64,000 bases of DNA from Labilibaculum manganireducens. Its GTDB lineage: Bacteria > Bacteroidota > Bacteroidia > Bacteroidales > Marinifilaceae. Below the pieces are notes generated by a model that was not told the origin of the DNA, searched no databases, and saw only the letters and a program-made list of their open reading frames with translations. Position 1 is the first letter of the stretch; every line of letters starts with the position of its first letter. This document shows positions 53,137-61,979 of the stretch, one piece after another. The position numbers were made by a program, and so were the translations under genes. The DNA is taken from NCBI RefSeq assembly GCF_002843385.1, contig NZ_MVDE01000016.1, forward strand, positions 55,378 to 119,377. The letters are read 5' to 3'.

Positions 53137-54216
53137 ATGCTAAGAGGTAATAAAGGTGAATGGAGTGAATTATATACTCTTTTTAAAATTTTAGGAGATA
53201 AGATTGTCCATCCTGGAGATGAAGGCCTGAATAGAATTCCTGATATAATTTATCCGTTAATAAAAGTTCTTAGATCTGAGAATGATGGTGATTTTGAATA
53301 TCTAATAAATCAGGATTTGGTTATTGTTTCATCTAATAGAAAGGAGTTGGTAAGGATTCCAGTCGTTGAATTTGCTCAAAAAGCCAAGGTTTTACTTCAA
53401 GAGATTAAAAATAATGATAAAACTTTTGCAGTTTGTGAGATCGAAGAGTTTATGGATAAAATTCATTGCTGTTCTTTAAAGGCAAGTAGTAGTGCAAAAA
53501 CAGATATAACTATTGTAATTCATGATGAGCGCACTCAGCAAACACCAATTTTAGGATTTAGTATAAAGTCTCAACTTGGTAATCCCTCGACTTTATTAAA
53601 TGCTGGTAAAAGTACAAACTTCATTTACAAAATTTCAGGATTAGATTCATCCGAAGAACTAATTAATGATATTAATTCCATTGCAACTCGAAGTAAAATA
53701 AGAGACAGGCTAAATAGAATTTTAGATTTGGGAGGAGAGTTTAAATTCCTAAATACAGAGAGAGTCGTTTTTTCTAATAACTTGGTTTTAATTGATAGTA
53801 TGTTACCGCAGATTGTTTCTGAAATGGTCTTACAATTTTATTCAAACGGTATCTCGTCCGTTCGTGAGCTTGTTCAAGTTGTTGAAGGTGTAAATCCTGT
53901 CAAATTTGATCAATCACACAATCATCAGTTTTACTCTTATAAAATCAAACGATTTTTAACCGATGTTGCGCTGGGAATGATGCCCGCAACAGTTTGGACA
54001 GGACAATATGATGCAACTGGAGGATATTTAGTTGTTAAGGAAGATGGAGATGTGCTTTGTTATCATGTTTACAATAAAAATGAGTTTGAGAATTATTTAT
54101 TAAATCACACTAAATTGGACACTGCAAGCTCTACACGACATGAGTTTGGCCAAATTTATGAAGAAGCTGGAGAAGTATTCATGAAGTTAAATTTACAGAT
54201 TAGATTTGTGAAATAA
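53137..54216 (+). CDS. HpaII-like type II restriction endonuclease
   Basis: Predicted restriction enzyme of 359 residues. It begins MLRGNKGEWSELYTLFKILGDK, has the central SSSAKTDITIVIHDERTQQTPILGFSIKSQLGNPSTLLNAGKSTNFIYKI, and ends with the LGQIYEEAGEVFMKLNLQIRFVK tail. This pattern matches what I recall of the HpaII restriction endonuclease family (target CCGG). The Asp of TDITIVI and the Lys of SIKSQ could supply a PD-(D/E)xK-like active site, which is inference. Its A+T content is higher than that of the flanking genes, a usual sign of recent transfer. A terminator follows. It lies 73 bp after the methyltransferase, so the cassette is complete. Confidence 0.88.
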   Translation: MLRGNKGEWSELYTLFKILGDKIVHPGDEGLNRIPDIIYPLIKVLRSENDGDFEYLINQDLVIVSSNRKELVRIPVVEFAQKAKVLLQEIKNNDKTFAVCEIEEFMDKIHCCSLKASSSAKTDITIVIHDERTQQTPILGFSIKSQLGNPSTLLNAGKSTNFIYKISGLDSSEELINDINSIATRSKIRDRLNRILDLGGEFKFLNTERVVFSNNLVLIDSMLPQIVSEMVLQFYSNGISSVRELVQVVEGVNPVKFDQSHNHQFYSYKIKRFLTDVALGMMPATVWTGQYDATGGYLVVKEDGDVLCYHVYNKNEFENYLLNHTKLDTASSTRHEFGQIYEEAGEVFMKLNLQIRFVK

Positions 54217-54221
54217 TTATT

Positions 54222-54245
54222 AACCCCGCCCCAAGTGGGGTTTTC
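54222..54245 (+). terminator. Terminator after the restriction endonuclease gene
   Basis: AACCCC (54222-54227) pairs with GGGGTT (54237-54242), with an alternative inner CCCC-AAGT-GGGG stem, followed by a short T-run. Confidence 0.6.
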
Positions 54246-54260
54246 CTTTCCCATCCATTG

Positions 54261-54280
54261 CCCCGGGTTTCAACCCGGGG
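54261..54280. repeat. CCCCGGG hairpin
   Basis: CCCCGGGTTTCAACCCGGGG is a stem of nine pairs with a TC loop. It directly precedes array 2 and contains two CCGG sites, i.e. the expected recognition sequence of the cassette. Confidence 0.55.
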
Positions 54281-54376
54281 ATTTTTGTAAACAATGCAAT
54301 TTTATTTGTTGGCGCATTCCGTTTGTGTTGTGTTTAGCCCAAAGTTTTCTAAAATGAATATTGTATGTATTGCGCG

Positions 54377-56264
54377 GTAGGGACATCGCCATGGCGTGTC
54401 CGTTTAAATGACCATTCACCGAATCCCAATCAATAATTTCCAAACAATCCGCAAATTGTTGCAGTCATCAAACAATTATTTTATTGAATTTTGAAAATAC
54501 GGGCGCCTGAAAACAAACGGCCACGACATGTCGTGCCCCTACGGTTTTCGTGAACCAATTATTTGTGTGGATTTATGTTGTATTGTGTATGGCAGGAACA
54601 TCGCCATGGCGTGTCCGTTTAAATGACATTCACCGAATCCCAATCAATAATTTCCAAACAATCCGCAAATTGTTGTCATCATCAAACAATTATTTTATTG
54701 AATTTGAAATTATTGTGCATCGTAGGGACATCGCCATGGCGTGTCCGTTTGTTGTGACATAGCCATGTCTGCATTTGTTGCATGCGGCCCTTGCATGTCA
54801 TCAATTATTCCCAACCATTCCGCAAATTGTTGTAATCATCTACGCAATATTTTATTGAATTTGAAAATCAGGGACACCTGAAAATAAAAGGCCACAACAT
54901 GTCGTGCCCCTACGGTTTTCGTGAACCAATTATTTGTGTGGATTTGTTGTATTGTGCATGGCAGGGACATCGCCATGGCGTGTCCGTTTTAATGACCATT
55001 CACCGAATCCCAATCAATAATTTCCAAACAATCCGCAAATTGTTGTCATCATCAAACAATTATTTTATTGAATTTGAAAATACGGGCGCCTGAAAACAAA
55101 CGGCCACGACATGTCGTGCCCCTACGGTTTCCGTGAACCAATTATTTGTGTGGATTTATGTTGTGCATGGCAGGGACATCGCCATGGCGTGGCCGTTTAA
55201 ATGACATTCACCGAATCCCAATCAATAATTTCCAAATAGTCCGCAAATTGTTGTCATCATCAAACAATTATTTTATTGAATTTGAAAATCAGGAACACCT
55301 GAAAACAAACGGCCACGACATGTCGTGCCCCTACGGTTTCCGTGAACCAATTATTTGTGTGGATTTATGTTGTATTGTGCATGGCAGGGACATCACCATG
55401 GCGTGTCCGTTTTAATGACATTCACCGAATCCCAATCAATAATTTCCAAACAATCCGCAAATTGTTGCAGTCATCAAACAATTATTTTATTGAATTTGAA
55501 AATCAGGGACACCTGAAAATAAAAGGTCGCAACATGTCGTGCCCCTGCGGTTTTCGTGAGCCAATTATTTGTGTGGATTTATGCTGTATTGTGCATGGCA
55601 GGGACATTGCCATGGCGTGTCCGTTTAAATGACCATTTACCGAATCCCAATCAATAATTTCCAAACAATCCGCAAATTGTTGCAGTCATCAAACAATTAT
55701 TTTATTGAATTTTGAAAATACGGGCGCCTGAAAACAAACGGCCACGACATGTCGTGCCCCTACGGTTTTCGTGAACCAATTATTTGTGTGGATTTATGCT
55801 GTATTGTGCATGGCAGGGACATCGCCATGTCGTGTCCGTTTTAATGACCATTCACCGAATCCCAATCAATAATTTCCAAACAATCCGCAAATTGTTGTCA
55901 TCATCAAACAATTATTTTATTGAATTTGAAAATCGGGGACACCCGAAAATAAAAGGCCACAACATGTCGTGCCCCTACGGTTTTTGTGAACCAATTATTT
56001 GTTTGGATTTGTTGTATTGTGCATGGCAGGGACATCGCCATGGCGTGTCCGTTTAAATGACCATTCACCGAATCCCAATCAATAATTTCCAAATAGTCCA
56101 CAAATTGTTGTCATCATCAACCAACTATTTTATTGAATTTGAAAATCAGGAACAACTGAAAATAAAAGGCCACAACATGTCGTGCCCCTACGGTTTTTGT
56201 GAACCAATTATTTGTTTGGATTTGTTGTATTGTGCATGGCAGGGACATCGCCATGGCGTGTCCG
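54377..56264 (+). repeat. Tandem REP array 2 (about 213-bp BIME-like units)
   Basis: Ten plus-oriented CCATGG-core REPs start near 54377, 54592, 54722, 54961, 55170, 55385, 55598, 55812, 56026 and 56239. Eight inverted ACATGT-core REPs start near 54519, 54889, 55103, 55312, 55525, 55740, 55955 and 56168. From 54961 on the spacing is 209-215 bp. Each unit reads inverted REP, GTGAACCAATTATTTGTGTGG, ATGTTGTATTGTGCATGG, REP, then ACCGAATCCCAATCAATAAT, CCGCAAATTGTTG, ATTATTTTATTGAATTTGAA and the next inverted REP. The plus-oriented copies mostly have a GCAG foot, while the inverted copies keep the GTAG foot as CTAC (one CTGC). The copy at 55812 has a CATGTCG core. Open frames of up to about 90 codons in the array are by-products of the repeat. 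Confidence 0.85.
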
Positions 56265-56365
56265 TATTTGATGTTTGTGGCCATTATCCCATCAATTAAA
56301 TTTGAATTTTGTGTTGTTGGCAGATTTGTTGTAACTTCTTGTTTATCAAAAAAACACACAAACAA

Positions 56366-56929
56366 ATGAAAGAAAAAGACATTGATTATCAGAATTTGTC
56401 ATTAGACGAACTAGAGACCGAATTGGTCAATGAATTCGCACAAATCTCTTCCGAAGACAGTTTGTTTCCGGTGGAAGAAGAATCTCTTATTACCCCATCT
56501 TTTAATGCTATTTTTCCTGAAAACTTATTACAGCCAAAGCTTGGATCATCTGCTTTTACTTTGGGGGTAATGCCGGATAATACGGATGGTTTTGATTTGG
56601 GACGAATGAGCAGAGAGCAGGAATATCAGCAGCTCATGAAGATTCCTCACATCGTTCTGCCTGTTAAATTTGAAAATGTACGTGATAAAATCAGAGACAT
56701 TTCTTTTTGGTTACTCAAAGAGCTGAAACCCCATTTTAAGGATCACCCAAAAATTGAAGCCTTTTGCGACAAACCAAGCAAAGAAGCTATAAAGGAAGTA
56801 GCTCCTGAATTGTTGTGCCTGTTAAGAACAAAGGTGATTAATAAGCTCCCAATTCCTTTCACCATTAAATTTTGTTGTTATTTGCTTTTATTAATACTGC
56901 AGGGAGCAATTGAATGGCAAACCGTTTAA
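56366..56929 (+). CDS. Hypothetical protein with C-terminal membrane segment
   Basis: Protein of 187 residues. The first 60 are acidic (IDYQNLSLDELETELVNEFAQISSEDSLFPVEEES), the middle (about 100-160) looks helical and basic-acidic mixed (VLPVKFENVRDKIRDISFWLLKELKPHFKDHPKIEAFCDKPSKEA), and residues about 166-184 are hydrophobic (IPFTIKFCCYLLLLILQGAIEW), a probable single membrane segment near the C-terminus. I do not recognise a family. ATG 56366 is chosen because the sequence before it is shared with the repeat array edge. The gene follows array 2 by 100 bp and has a terminator. A toxin or small membrane protein role is possible but unsupported. Confidence 0.5.
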   Translation: MKEKDIDYQNLSLDELETELVNEFAQISSEDSLFPVEEESLITPSFNAIFPENLLQPKLGSSAFTLGVMPDNTDGFDLGRMSREQEYQQLMKIPHIVLPVKFENVRDKIRDISFWLLKELKPHFKDHPKIEAFCDKPSKEAIKEVAPELLCLLRTKVINKLPIPFTIKFCCYLLLLILQGAIEWQTV

Positions 56930-56945
56930 AAAGGAAGATGCGATG

Positions 56946-56974
56946 AAAAACCACATGATGATGTGGTTTTTTTT
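56946..56974 (+). terminator. Rho-independent terminator after the hypothetical gene
   Basis: AAACCACAT (56948-56956), loop GATG, ATGTGGTTT (56961-56969) and a T-run. The long perfect stem is immediately downstream of the stop at 56929. Confidence 0.85.
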
Positions 56975-57138
56975 CATTGTCTTTGTTTTTATGTGGTGTT
57001 TTAGCCCAATTATTTTGAAATGCTTTTTTAATTGCTTCAGCTAAAGCAGGGGACAATCGATTCCCATCCTATGCAATGATTATTCATTCTTTGCCTTTGG
57101 TTTCAACCAAAGGATTTTAGAGAAAGAGGGAACAAACC

Positions 57139-57597
57139 CTACAAATCGTAGCCCAGTTTATCGGCCGATGAAATCACGAAAGTGCTGTTGAAACGGCTGA
57201 TGTGTTCAAATTTCGATAGTTTCTCCTGAATAAAAAACTGGAAAGCCTTCATGTCTTTCACCATCAGTTTAAGCAAGGCATCGTAATTTCCCGAGGTGTA
57301 ATAAAACTCCATCACCTCGGGCAGTGCCAAAACTTCCGCCTCAAATTTATCCACCACATCGCGGGTGTGTTTGGTTAGCAGAATAGAGATGAAAACCATC
57401 ATGCTCCGGTCTATTTTATCGGGGTCGAGCCGAGCCACATACCCTTTAATAATGCCACTTCGTTCCAGCTTTTTAACCCTTTCGTACACAGGCGTGTTGC
57501 TTAGGTGCAATTTCTCCGAAAGTTCTTTGGTGGTGATGCGGCAATCCTGCTGCAGCAGCTGTAAAATTTTACGATCGGTTTTGTCCAGTTTATCCAT
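57139..57597 (-). CDS. Lrp/AsnC family transcriptional regulator
   Basis: Regulator of 152 residues of the feast/famine (Lrp/AsnC) type. The N-terminal winged helix spans about 4-60 (LDKTDRKILQLLQQDCRITTKELSEKLHLSNTPVYERVKKLERSGIIKGYVARLD), followed by the RAM effector-binding domain (SMMVFISILLTKH...VMEFYYTSGNYDALLKLMVKDMKAFQFFIQEKLSKF) ending near 150. The length is normal. It is divergent from the aminotransferase gene across a 693-bp gap, and an amino-acid-responsive regulator next to an aminotransferase makes regulation plausible, but no operator was recognised. Confidence 0.92.
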   Translation of the reverse strand: MDKLDKTDRKILQLLQQDCRITTKELSEKLHLSNTPVYERVKKLERSGIIKGYVARLDPDKIDRSMMVFISILLTKHTRDVVDKFEAEVLALPEVMEFYYTSGNYDALLKLMVKDMKAFQFFIQEKLSKFEHISRFNSTFVISSADKLGYDL

Positions 57598-57639
57598 GAG
57601 AAGAAAAATTTTCTACTAATATCATTATAATGCCTGATG

Positions 57640-57647
57640 CAAAGATA
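57640..57647 (-). promoter_or_regulatory. -7 box of the lrp-type gene promoter
   Basis: On the minus strand TATCTTTG matches TAnnTTTG and lies about 43 bp upstream of the regulator ATG. A -33 TTG was not recognised at the right spacing. Confidence 0.45.
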
Positions 57648-58110
57648 TAAATTCTTCCATATTCTGTTTGCGTAGATCAGTTTACTGTATTTATTCTCTG
57701 TGCTGGTAAATATTTCCTGCAAACTATACATTTACAAAGTATTTTAACAGGAAACGAATACGGATTTTCACAAAAGATCACAACACACAACAACAAACAC
57801 AATATGAGGATGTCCGAAAAGTACAGTTTCACTTGAAAAGGTCATGTTTCGTCCCGATTCATCGGGATCAGAATGACACTGGAATTGAAATTTTCGGATA
57901 CCCTCTTAAAGAAGGCATTCTTCTTTAAATTATCTTTCACCAATAGAATATGGAAAACTATTAAACAAACATAAAATGGCGGCATGACTTAACTCTTTGT
58001 CCACTTTTTTGTTGCAAGTTCAGATTACAATTCAAGATGAGGTGATTTTTTTTTCCCTTTCAGGGGATCCCGAAATTTGGGACGAAGGACAGAGGGGTGT
58101 TTTTATATTA

Positions 58111-58195
58111 CCCCAAACCCCTAAAGGGGCTTACCTCAATGTTGCTGAGAACTCTAATCGAAGCGAAAAGTCCCCTTTAGGGGATTTAGGGGTAA
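58111..58195. repeat. Inverted pair of CCCCTAAAGGGG palindromes
   Basis: CCCCAAACCCCTAAAGGGGCTT (58111-58132) and its inverted relative AGTCCCCTTTAGGGGATTTAGGGG (58169-58195), 36 bp apart. The two copies can also pair with each other, giving a large stem. Confidence 0.6.
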
Positions 58196-58205
58196 ATAAG
58201 GAAAA

Positions 58206-58238
58206 CCTGAGGGCCTCACTTAAAGTGAGACTCTCAGT
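58206..58238. repeat. CTGAG/CTCACT hairpin, copy 2
   Basis: CTGAG (58207-58211), CTCACT (58215-58220), AGTGAG (58224-58229) and CTCAG (58233-58237). The design is the same as at 24518-24550. Confidence 0.55.
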
Positions 58239-58290
58239 AATAGATTTAAACAATTAATAATTATCAATTAGTAATTAATAATTAAAAGAA

Positions 58291-59508
58291 ATGATCAGCG
58301 ATTTAAAAGGAACATTTTCTCAAATCAGCAATAACAACAAGCGATCAGCCATTCGTGAGATTTTGAAATTGACACAAAATCCGGAAATTATCTCTTTTGC
58401 AGGCGGATTGCCGGCAGCAGAATCTTTTCCTGTTGATGCGCTTGACAGCATTGTTTCGAAAATGCTGCGCGAAGAAGGAGCGGCCGTATTGCAGTACGAT
58501 GCTACCGAAGGTGTTACTGAGCTAAGAGAATTGCTTTTAAAGAAGTATCAGGATGAAGGTGTAGAATGTTCTTTGGATAATATGATTATTACCACCGGAT
58601 CGCAGCAAGGACTGGATTTGGTAGGTAAAGTTTTTGTGAACCAGGGCGATGTTGTGATCTGTGGTTTGCCTTCTTACTTGGGCGGGATTGGTGCATTTCA
58701 GGCTTATGGAGCAAAAATGGCAGGTGTGCCAATGGATGAGCACGGCATGAGTGCCAAACTTTTGGAAGCCAAACTGGAAGAACTAAAGCAGCAGGGCATC
58801 AAACCAAAGTTTATTTATGTAATTCCTGATTTCCAAAATCCAACAGGCATTACCATGCCTGAATCGCGTCGTATGGAGATTATTGAATTGGCGCATCAAT
58901 ACGATGTACTGATAGTAGAGGATTGTCCGTACCGCGAAGTTCGTTTCGAGGGAAAACCTCAGCGCATGATGTATGAATTGGACAATGATAATCATGTACT
59001 CACTTTAGGTACTTTCTCGAAGATTTTTGCACCGGGATTCCGTATTGGATGGGTTTTGGGACCAAAAGATGTTAACGAGAAAATTGTGATTGCCAAGCAA
59101 TCGGCAGATTTGTGTACACCAACTTTTGTTCAGAAAATTGCCATTGGCTACATGAAATCGGGTTTGTTCGAAAGCAACCTTCAAAAAACCATCGATCTGT
59201 ATCATCAGCGCAGGGATGTAATGCTGGAGCAGTTGGAAAAGCACATGCCTGAAGGGGTGAAGTGGACGCGTCCGGAAGGAGGCATGTTCCTGTTTATTAC
59301 TTTGCCCGAATACATGGATGCTTTGGATCTTTTTCACAAAGCCATTGAGAAGAAGGTAGCCTTTGTCACCGGAAATGTGTTCTATTGCGACGGAGGTGGA
59401 AAAAATACCATTCGTTTGAATTTCTCTTATGTGAACAACGAAAAAGCCATTGAAGGTGTAAAACGTTTGGCGGAGATTGTGAAAGCAGAAATGTTGGTCG
59501 AGGCCTAA
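58291..59508 (+). CDS. PLP-dependent aminotransferase, class I/II (2-aminoadipate/MocR-type)
   Basis: Aminotransferase of 405 residues of fold type I, the group that includes LysN-type 2-aminoadipate aminotransferases. The Schiff-base lysine is Lys244 in LGTFSKIFAPGFRIGW, with Arg251 as a phosphate or substrate contact. Asn183 in FQNPTG and Asp211-Tyr214 in VEDCPYREV are the cofactor-binding residues. The start FSQISNNNKRSAIREILKLTQNPEIISFAGGLPAAESFPVDAL is the usual GGLP motif region. Substrate preference between aromatic, branched or aminoadipate amino acids cannot be read from the sequence. The divergent Lrp-type gene is the likely regulator. Confidence 0.9.
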   Translation: MISDLKGTFSQISNNNKRSAIREILKLTQNPEIISFAGGLPAAESFPVDALDSIVSKMLREEGAAVLQYDATEGVTELRELLLKKYQDEGVECSLDNMIITTGSQQGLDLVGKVFVNQGDVVICGLPSYLGGIGAFQAYGAKMAGVPMDEHGMSAKLLEAKLEELKQQGIKPKFIYVIPDFQNPTGITMPESRRMEIIELAHQYDVLIVEDCPYREVRFEGKPQRMMYELDNDNHVLTLGTFSKIFAPGFRIGWVLGPKDVNEKIVIAKQSADLCTPTFVQKIAIGYMKSGLFESNLQKTIDLYHQRRDVMLEQLEKHMPEGVKWTRPEGGMFLFITLPEYMDALDLFHKAIEKKVAFVTGNVFYCDGGGKNTIRLNFSYVNNEKAIEGVKRLAEIVKAEMLVEA

Positions 59509-59526
59509 TATAATTTGAATGCATTG

Positions 59527-59551
59527 CGTAGGGACACGCCATGTCGTGTCC
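59527..59551 (+). repeat. REP palindrome, GTAG type
   Basis: GTAG plus GGACACGCCATGTCGTGTCC and G. The centre CCATGT is a hybrid between the CCATGG and ACATGT subtypes. It lies 18 bp past the aminotransferase stop. Confidence 0.75.
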
Positions 59552-59608
59552 GTTTTGTTTGTCGATATGATTGGTTTATACGATTGAATTTGAATGATGA
59601 ATTAACAT

Positions 59609-59632
59609 GGTCATGACATGTCATGCCCCTAC
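59609..59632 (-). repeat. REP palindrome, inverted orientation
   Basis: GGTCATGACATGTCATGCCC followed by CTAC. With the copy at 59527 it makes an inverted pair. Confidence 0.7.
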
Positions 59633-59659
59633 GTTTTTCGACAAAATAATAATTGAATT

Positions 59660-59701
59660 GCCTGAAAGGCATAAATAATTCAGTCCGGGGCAACGCCCCG
59701 G
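59660..59701. repeat. GCCTGAAAGGC and CCGGGGC hairpins
   Basis: GCCTGAAAGGC (59660-59670) and CCGGGGCAACGCCCCGG (59685-59701). The latter resembles the hairpin at 54261 in being a GC-rich palindrome with CCGG. Between these and the next REP no gene was found. Confidence 0.5.
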
Positions 59702-59818
59702 GATGGTTTCGGTAACGGAAATCCGTCGCGACTGATTGGTTGATAGGAGGAGGAATAATGTTCCGCGACGAAAAAGTATCAGGTTCAATTTGTTGCATTA
59801 TTTTATTGAATGTATCGC

Positions 59819-59843
59819 GTAGGGACATCGCCATGGCGTGTCC
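59819..59843 (+). repeat. REP palindrome, GTAG type
   Basis: GTAG plus GGACATCGCCATGGCGTGTCC, identical in subtype to the array elements, followed by a partial TGGCATGTCCG echo. Confidence 0.75.
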
Positions 59844-59948
59844 GTTGGCATGTCCGTTTTCATTGTGAGATTGTATTAAATTGGGTGCAATCGGTGTACG
59901 TCATCAATTTTTTGAGTAATTTTTCGCCAAATTTAACGATCCACTCTC

Positions 59949-61979
59949 ATGAAGTTAATATCCTCTGCCTGTCCGCGAAATTGCTACAGCACCTGCAGCA
60001 TAAAAGTTCGGGTAGAAAACAATACAGTCACAGGCATAGAACCCCATACCGAAAATCGGGCAACCCCCGAGGGACCATGCATCAAAGGCCTGGCTTATGT
60101 CGAGCGGGCCAATTCCAAATCGAGAATTTTATATCCGCAAAAGCGGGTGGCAGAAGGGAAATACGAGCGGATTTCCTGGGAGGAAGCTTTGGATACCATT
60201 GCTGAAAAACTGACTCATTGCAAAGAGAATTTCGGTCCTCATTCCGTCCTGTATTTTGCATCGAGTGGTATGTCGGGATTGTTGAATGGCGTGAGTATCA
60301 ACTTCTGGAAACTATTCGGAGGAGCGACAACCACTTATGGCAATTTGTGCTGGCCTGCCGGATTGGAAGCTGCCCGATTGACAATGGGAGCCAACAAACA
60401 CAATGCACCCTGGGATTTGGAACACGCCAAACTGATTGTTTTGTGGGGCAAAAATCCTGCCGAGACGAACATTCAGGAGATGATTCCTATCGAAAAAGCA
60501 CAGGAGAAAGGGGCGAAATTTGTAGTCATCGATCCAAGAAGAACACCATCTACCGAACGGGCAAACTCGTTGTTTCAGGTAAAATCGGGAACCGATGCGG
60601 CATTGGCATTGGGATTGGCGCGGGAAATCATCAAAAATGATTGGATCGATCATGAATTTATAGAGAATAATGTATTGGGTTTTGAACCGTTCAAAGAGCG
60701 GGTAGAAGCCTACACCATAGAAAAGGTATCGCAGATTTGCCGAATTTCGGAAGATGCCATTCGCAACTTGGCCAAACAAATCGGAACGATTAAACCCATG
60801 ACTTTGATTCCGGGGTATGGCTTGCAGCGATACGAAAACGGCGGTCAGACAACCCGCTGTTTATTGGCACTTTCCGTGATAACAGGAAACATTGGCCAAA
60901 AAGGCGGCTGTTGGCATTACGCCAATCTGCAAAGCTATGTGTTCGACGATGTAAAAGAACCGGAATCCTACTTTCCGGGTTGCGAACATCCAAGTTTCCG
61001 CAGAAAAATATCCGTAGCTAAATTGGGTGAAGATTTACTGAATATCAAGGATCCGGAAGTGAAATTCATTTGGGTGGAGAGAGGAAATCCTCTGTCGCAA
61101 AATCCGGATACCAATTCCATTCGCAAGGCTTTTCGCAAAGCAGATTTTCGGGTGGTAGTGGAGCAATTCATGACCGATACGGCCTACGAGGCTGATCTTA
61201 TTTTACCAGCCAAGAACATGTTCGAACAATCGGATATCATTGGTTCGTATTGGAATCCGTATGTGCAACTGAAGCAAAAAGTACTGGAACCAGCCGGAGA
61301 GGTGAAGCCCGAAACAGAAATCTATTATCTGTTGGCCAAACGTTTGGGCATGGATGAGGCGGCAATCAGCAAAAACATCCCGAAACCAACCGATGAAGCC
61401 ATTGAAGAATATTTGAATGGATTCTTAAAAGAATTTCCGGAATTGAGTTTAGAGGAATTGAAAAAGGGACCGCAACTGGCGGATTCTTTCGAGGCGATTC
61501 CCTTTGCAGATCATCAGTTTCCGACTCCATCGGGTAAAATCGAATTGTACAGCGAACAAGCCAGGGAGCTATGGGGAATCGATCCACTGCCAGACTATGT
61601 GCCATTGCCCATTCAAAATGAATTTCCCTTGCAGTTGATTTCACCCAATTCCAAAAACAGAATTCATTCTCAGTTTGGAAATTTAGAGGTCATCAAACAA
61701 TTCGAACCGGAAGCTTATTTGTACGTTCATCCCTTGGATGCCGAAGCAAAAGGAATTGCAAACAGGGAAAAGGTTGAGATTTACAATCACCAGGGAAAAT
61801 CGGAAGTAAGAGTGCAATTCGATTTGGGTTTGCGGCAAGGCAATGTGGTGCTCACCAACGGTCATTGGGTCATAAATGGTGCGGCTCCGAACCTGTTCAC
61901 CACAGGAAAAGAAACAGATATTGGACACGGAACGGCCTTTCACAATACTTGGGTAGATATTAAGAGAATTAAGAATTAG
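59949..61979 (+). CDS. Molybdopterin-dependent oxidoreductase, DMSO reductase family, catalytic subunit
   Basis: Mo-bis-MGD enzyme of 676 residues. The N-terminal [4Fe-4S] ligands are Cys8, Cys12, Cys16 (CPRNCYSTC) and Cys44. The probable Mo ligand is Cys134 in YGNLCWPAG. Family blocks include LIVLWGKNPAETN, VIDPRRTPSTERAN, PGYGLQRYENGGQTTRCLLALSVITGNIG, WVERGNPLSQNPD, ADLILPAKNMFEQSDI, and the C-terminal MGD-binding region SPNSKNRIHSQFGN...NGHWVINGAAPN. There is no Tat signal, so the enzyme seems cytoplasmic unless exported with the partner. A polysulfide/thiosulfate, DMSO or related reductase are all possible; the donor-acceptor pair is not inferable. It is shorter than most PsrA/DmsA proteins. 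Confidence 0.9.
   Translation: MKLISSACPRNCYSTCSIKVRVENNTVTGIEPHTENRATPEGPCIKGLAYVERANSKSRILYPQKRVAEGKYERISWEEALDTIAEKLTHCKENFGPHSVLYFASSGMSGLLNGVSINFWKLFGGATTTYGNLCWPAGLEAARLTMGANKHNAPWDLEHAKLIVLWGKNPAETNIQEMIPIEKAQEKGAKFVVIDPRRTPSTERANSLFQVKSGTDAALALGLAREIIKNDWIDHEFIENNVLGFEPFKERVEAYTIEKVSQICRISEDAIRNLAKQIGTIKPMTLIPGYGLQRYENGGQTTRCLLALSVITGNIGQKGGCWHYANLQSYVFDDVKEPESYFPGCEHPSFRRKISVAKLGEDLLNIKDPEVKFIWVERGNPLSQNPDTNSIRKAFRKADFRVVVEQFMTDTAYEADLILPAKNMFEQSDIIGSYWNPYVQLKQKVLEPAGEVKPETEIYYLLAKRLGMDEAAISKNIPKPTDEAIEEYLNGFLKEFPELSLEELKKGPQLADSFEAIPFADHQFPTPSGKIELYSEQARELWGIDPLPDYVPLPIQNEFPLQLISPNSKNRIHSQFGNLEVIKQFEPEAYLYVHPLDAEAKGIANREKVEIYNHQGKSEVRVQFDLGLRQGNVVLTNGHWVINGAAPNLFTTGKETDIGHGTAFHNTWVDIKRIKN

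Larger units (their letters stand above)
57648..58290. other. Divergent intergenic region with hairpins
   Basis: Contains CCCGATTCATCGGG near 57855, the inverted pair of CCCCTAAAGGGG repeats at 58111-58132 and 58169-58195, and the ACTGAG/CTCACT hairpin at 58206-58238. An 86-codon frame at 57997 runs across these repeats and was not accepted as a gene. No convincing promoter for the aminotransferase was found. Confidence 0.5.

Noticed and set aside
48970..56264. The regularly spaced repeats as a CRISPR array
   Set aside because: Units are 130-215 bp, the spacers between palindromes are homologous to each other rather than unique, the repeats are perfect palindromes with a GTAG foot, and no cas gene is present.
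54550..56299. Several open frames of 60-96 codons across array 2 as a family of small proteins
   Set aside because: They are the same 213-bp unit read through; 213 is a multiple of three, so frames stay open by construction. No ribosome-binding site or independent codon signal is seen.
57997..58257. An 86-codon frame before the aminotransferase
   Set aside because: It runs through three palindromic repeats (CCCCTAAAGGGG pair and the CTCACT hairpin), which are the likelier explanation.
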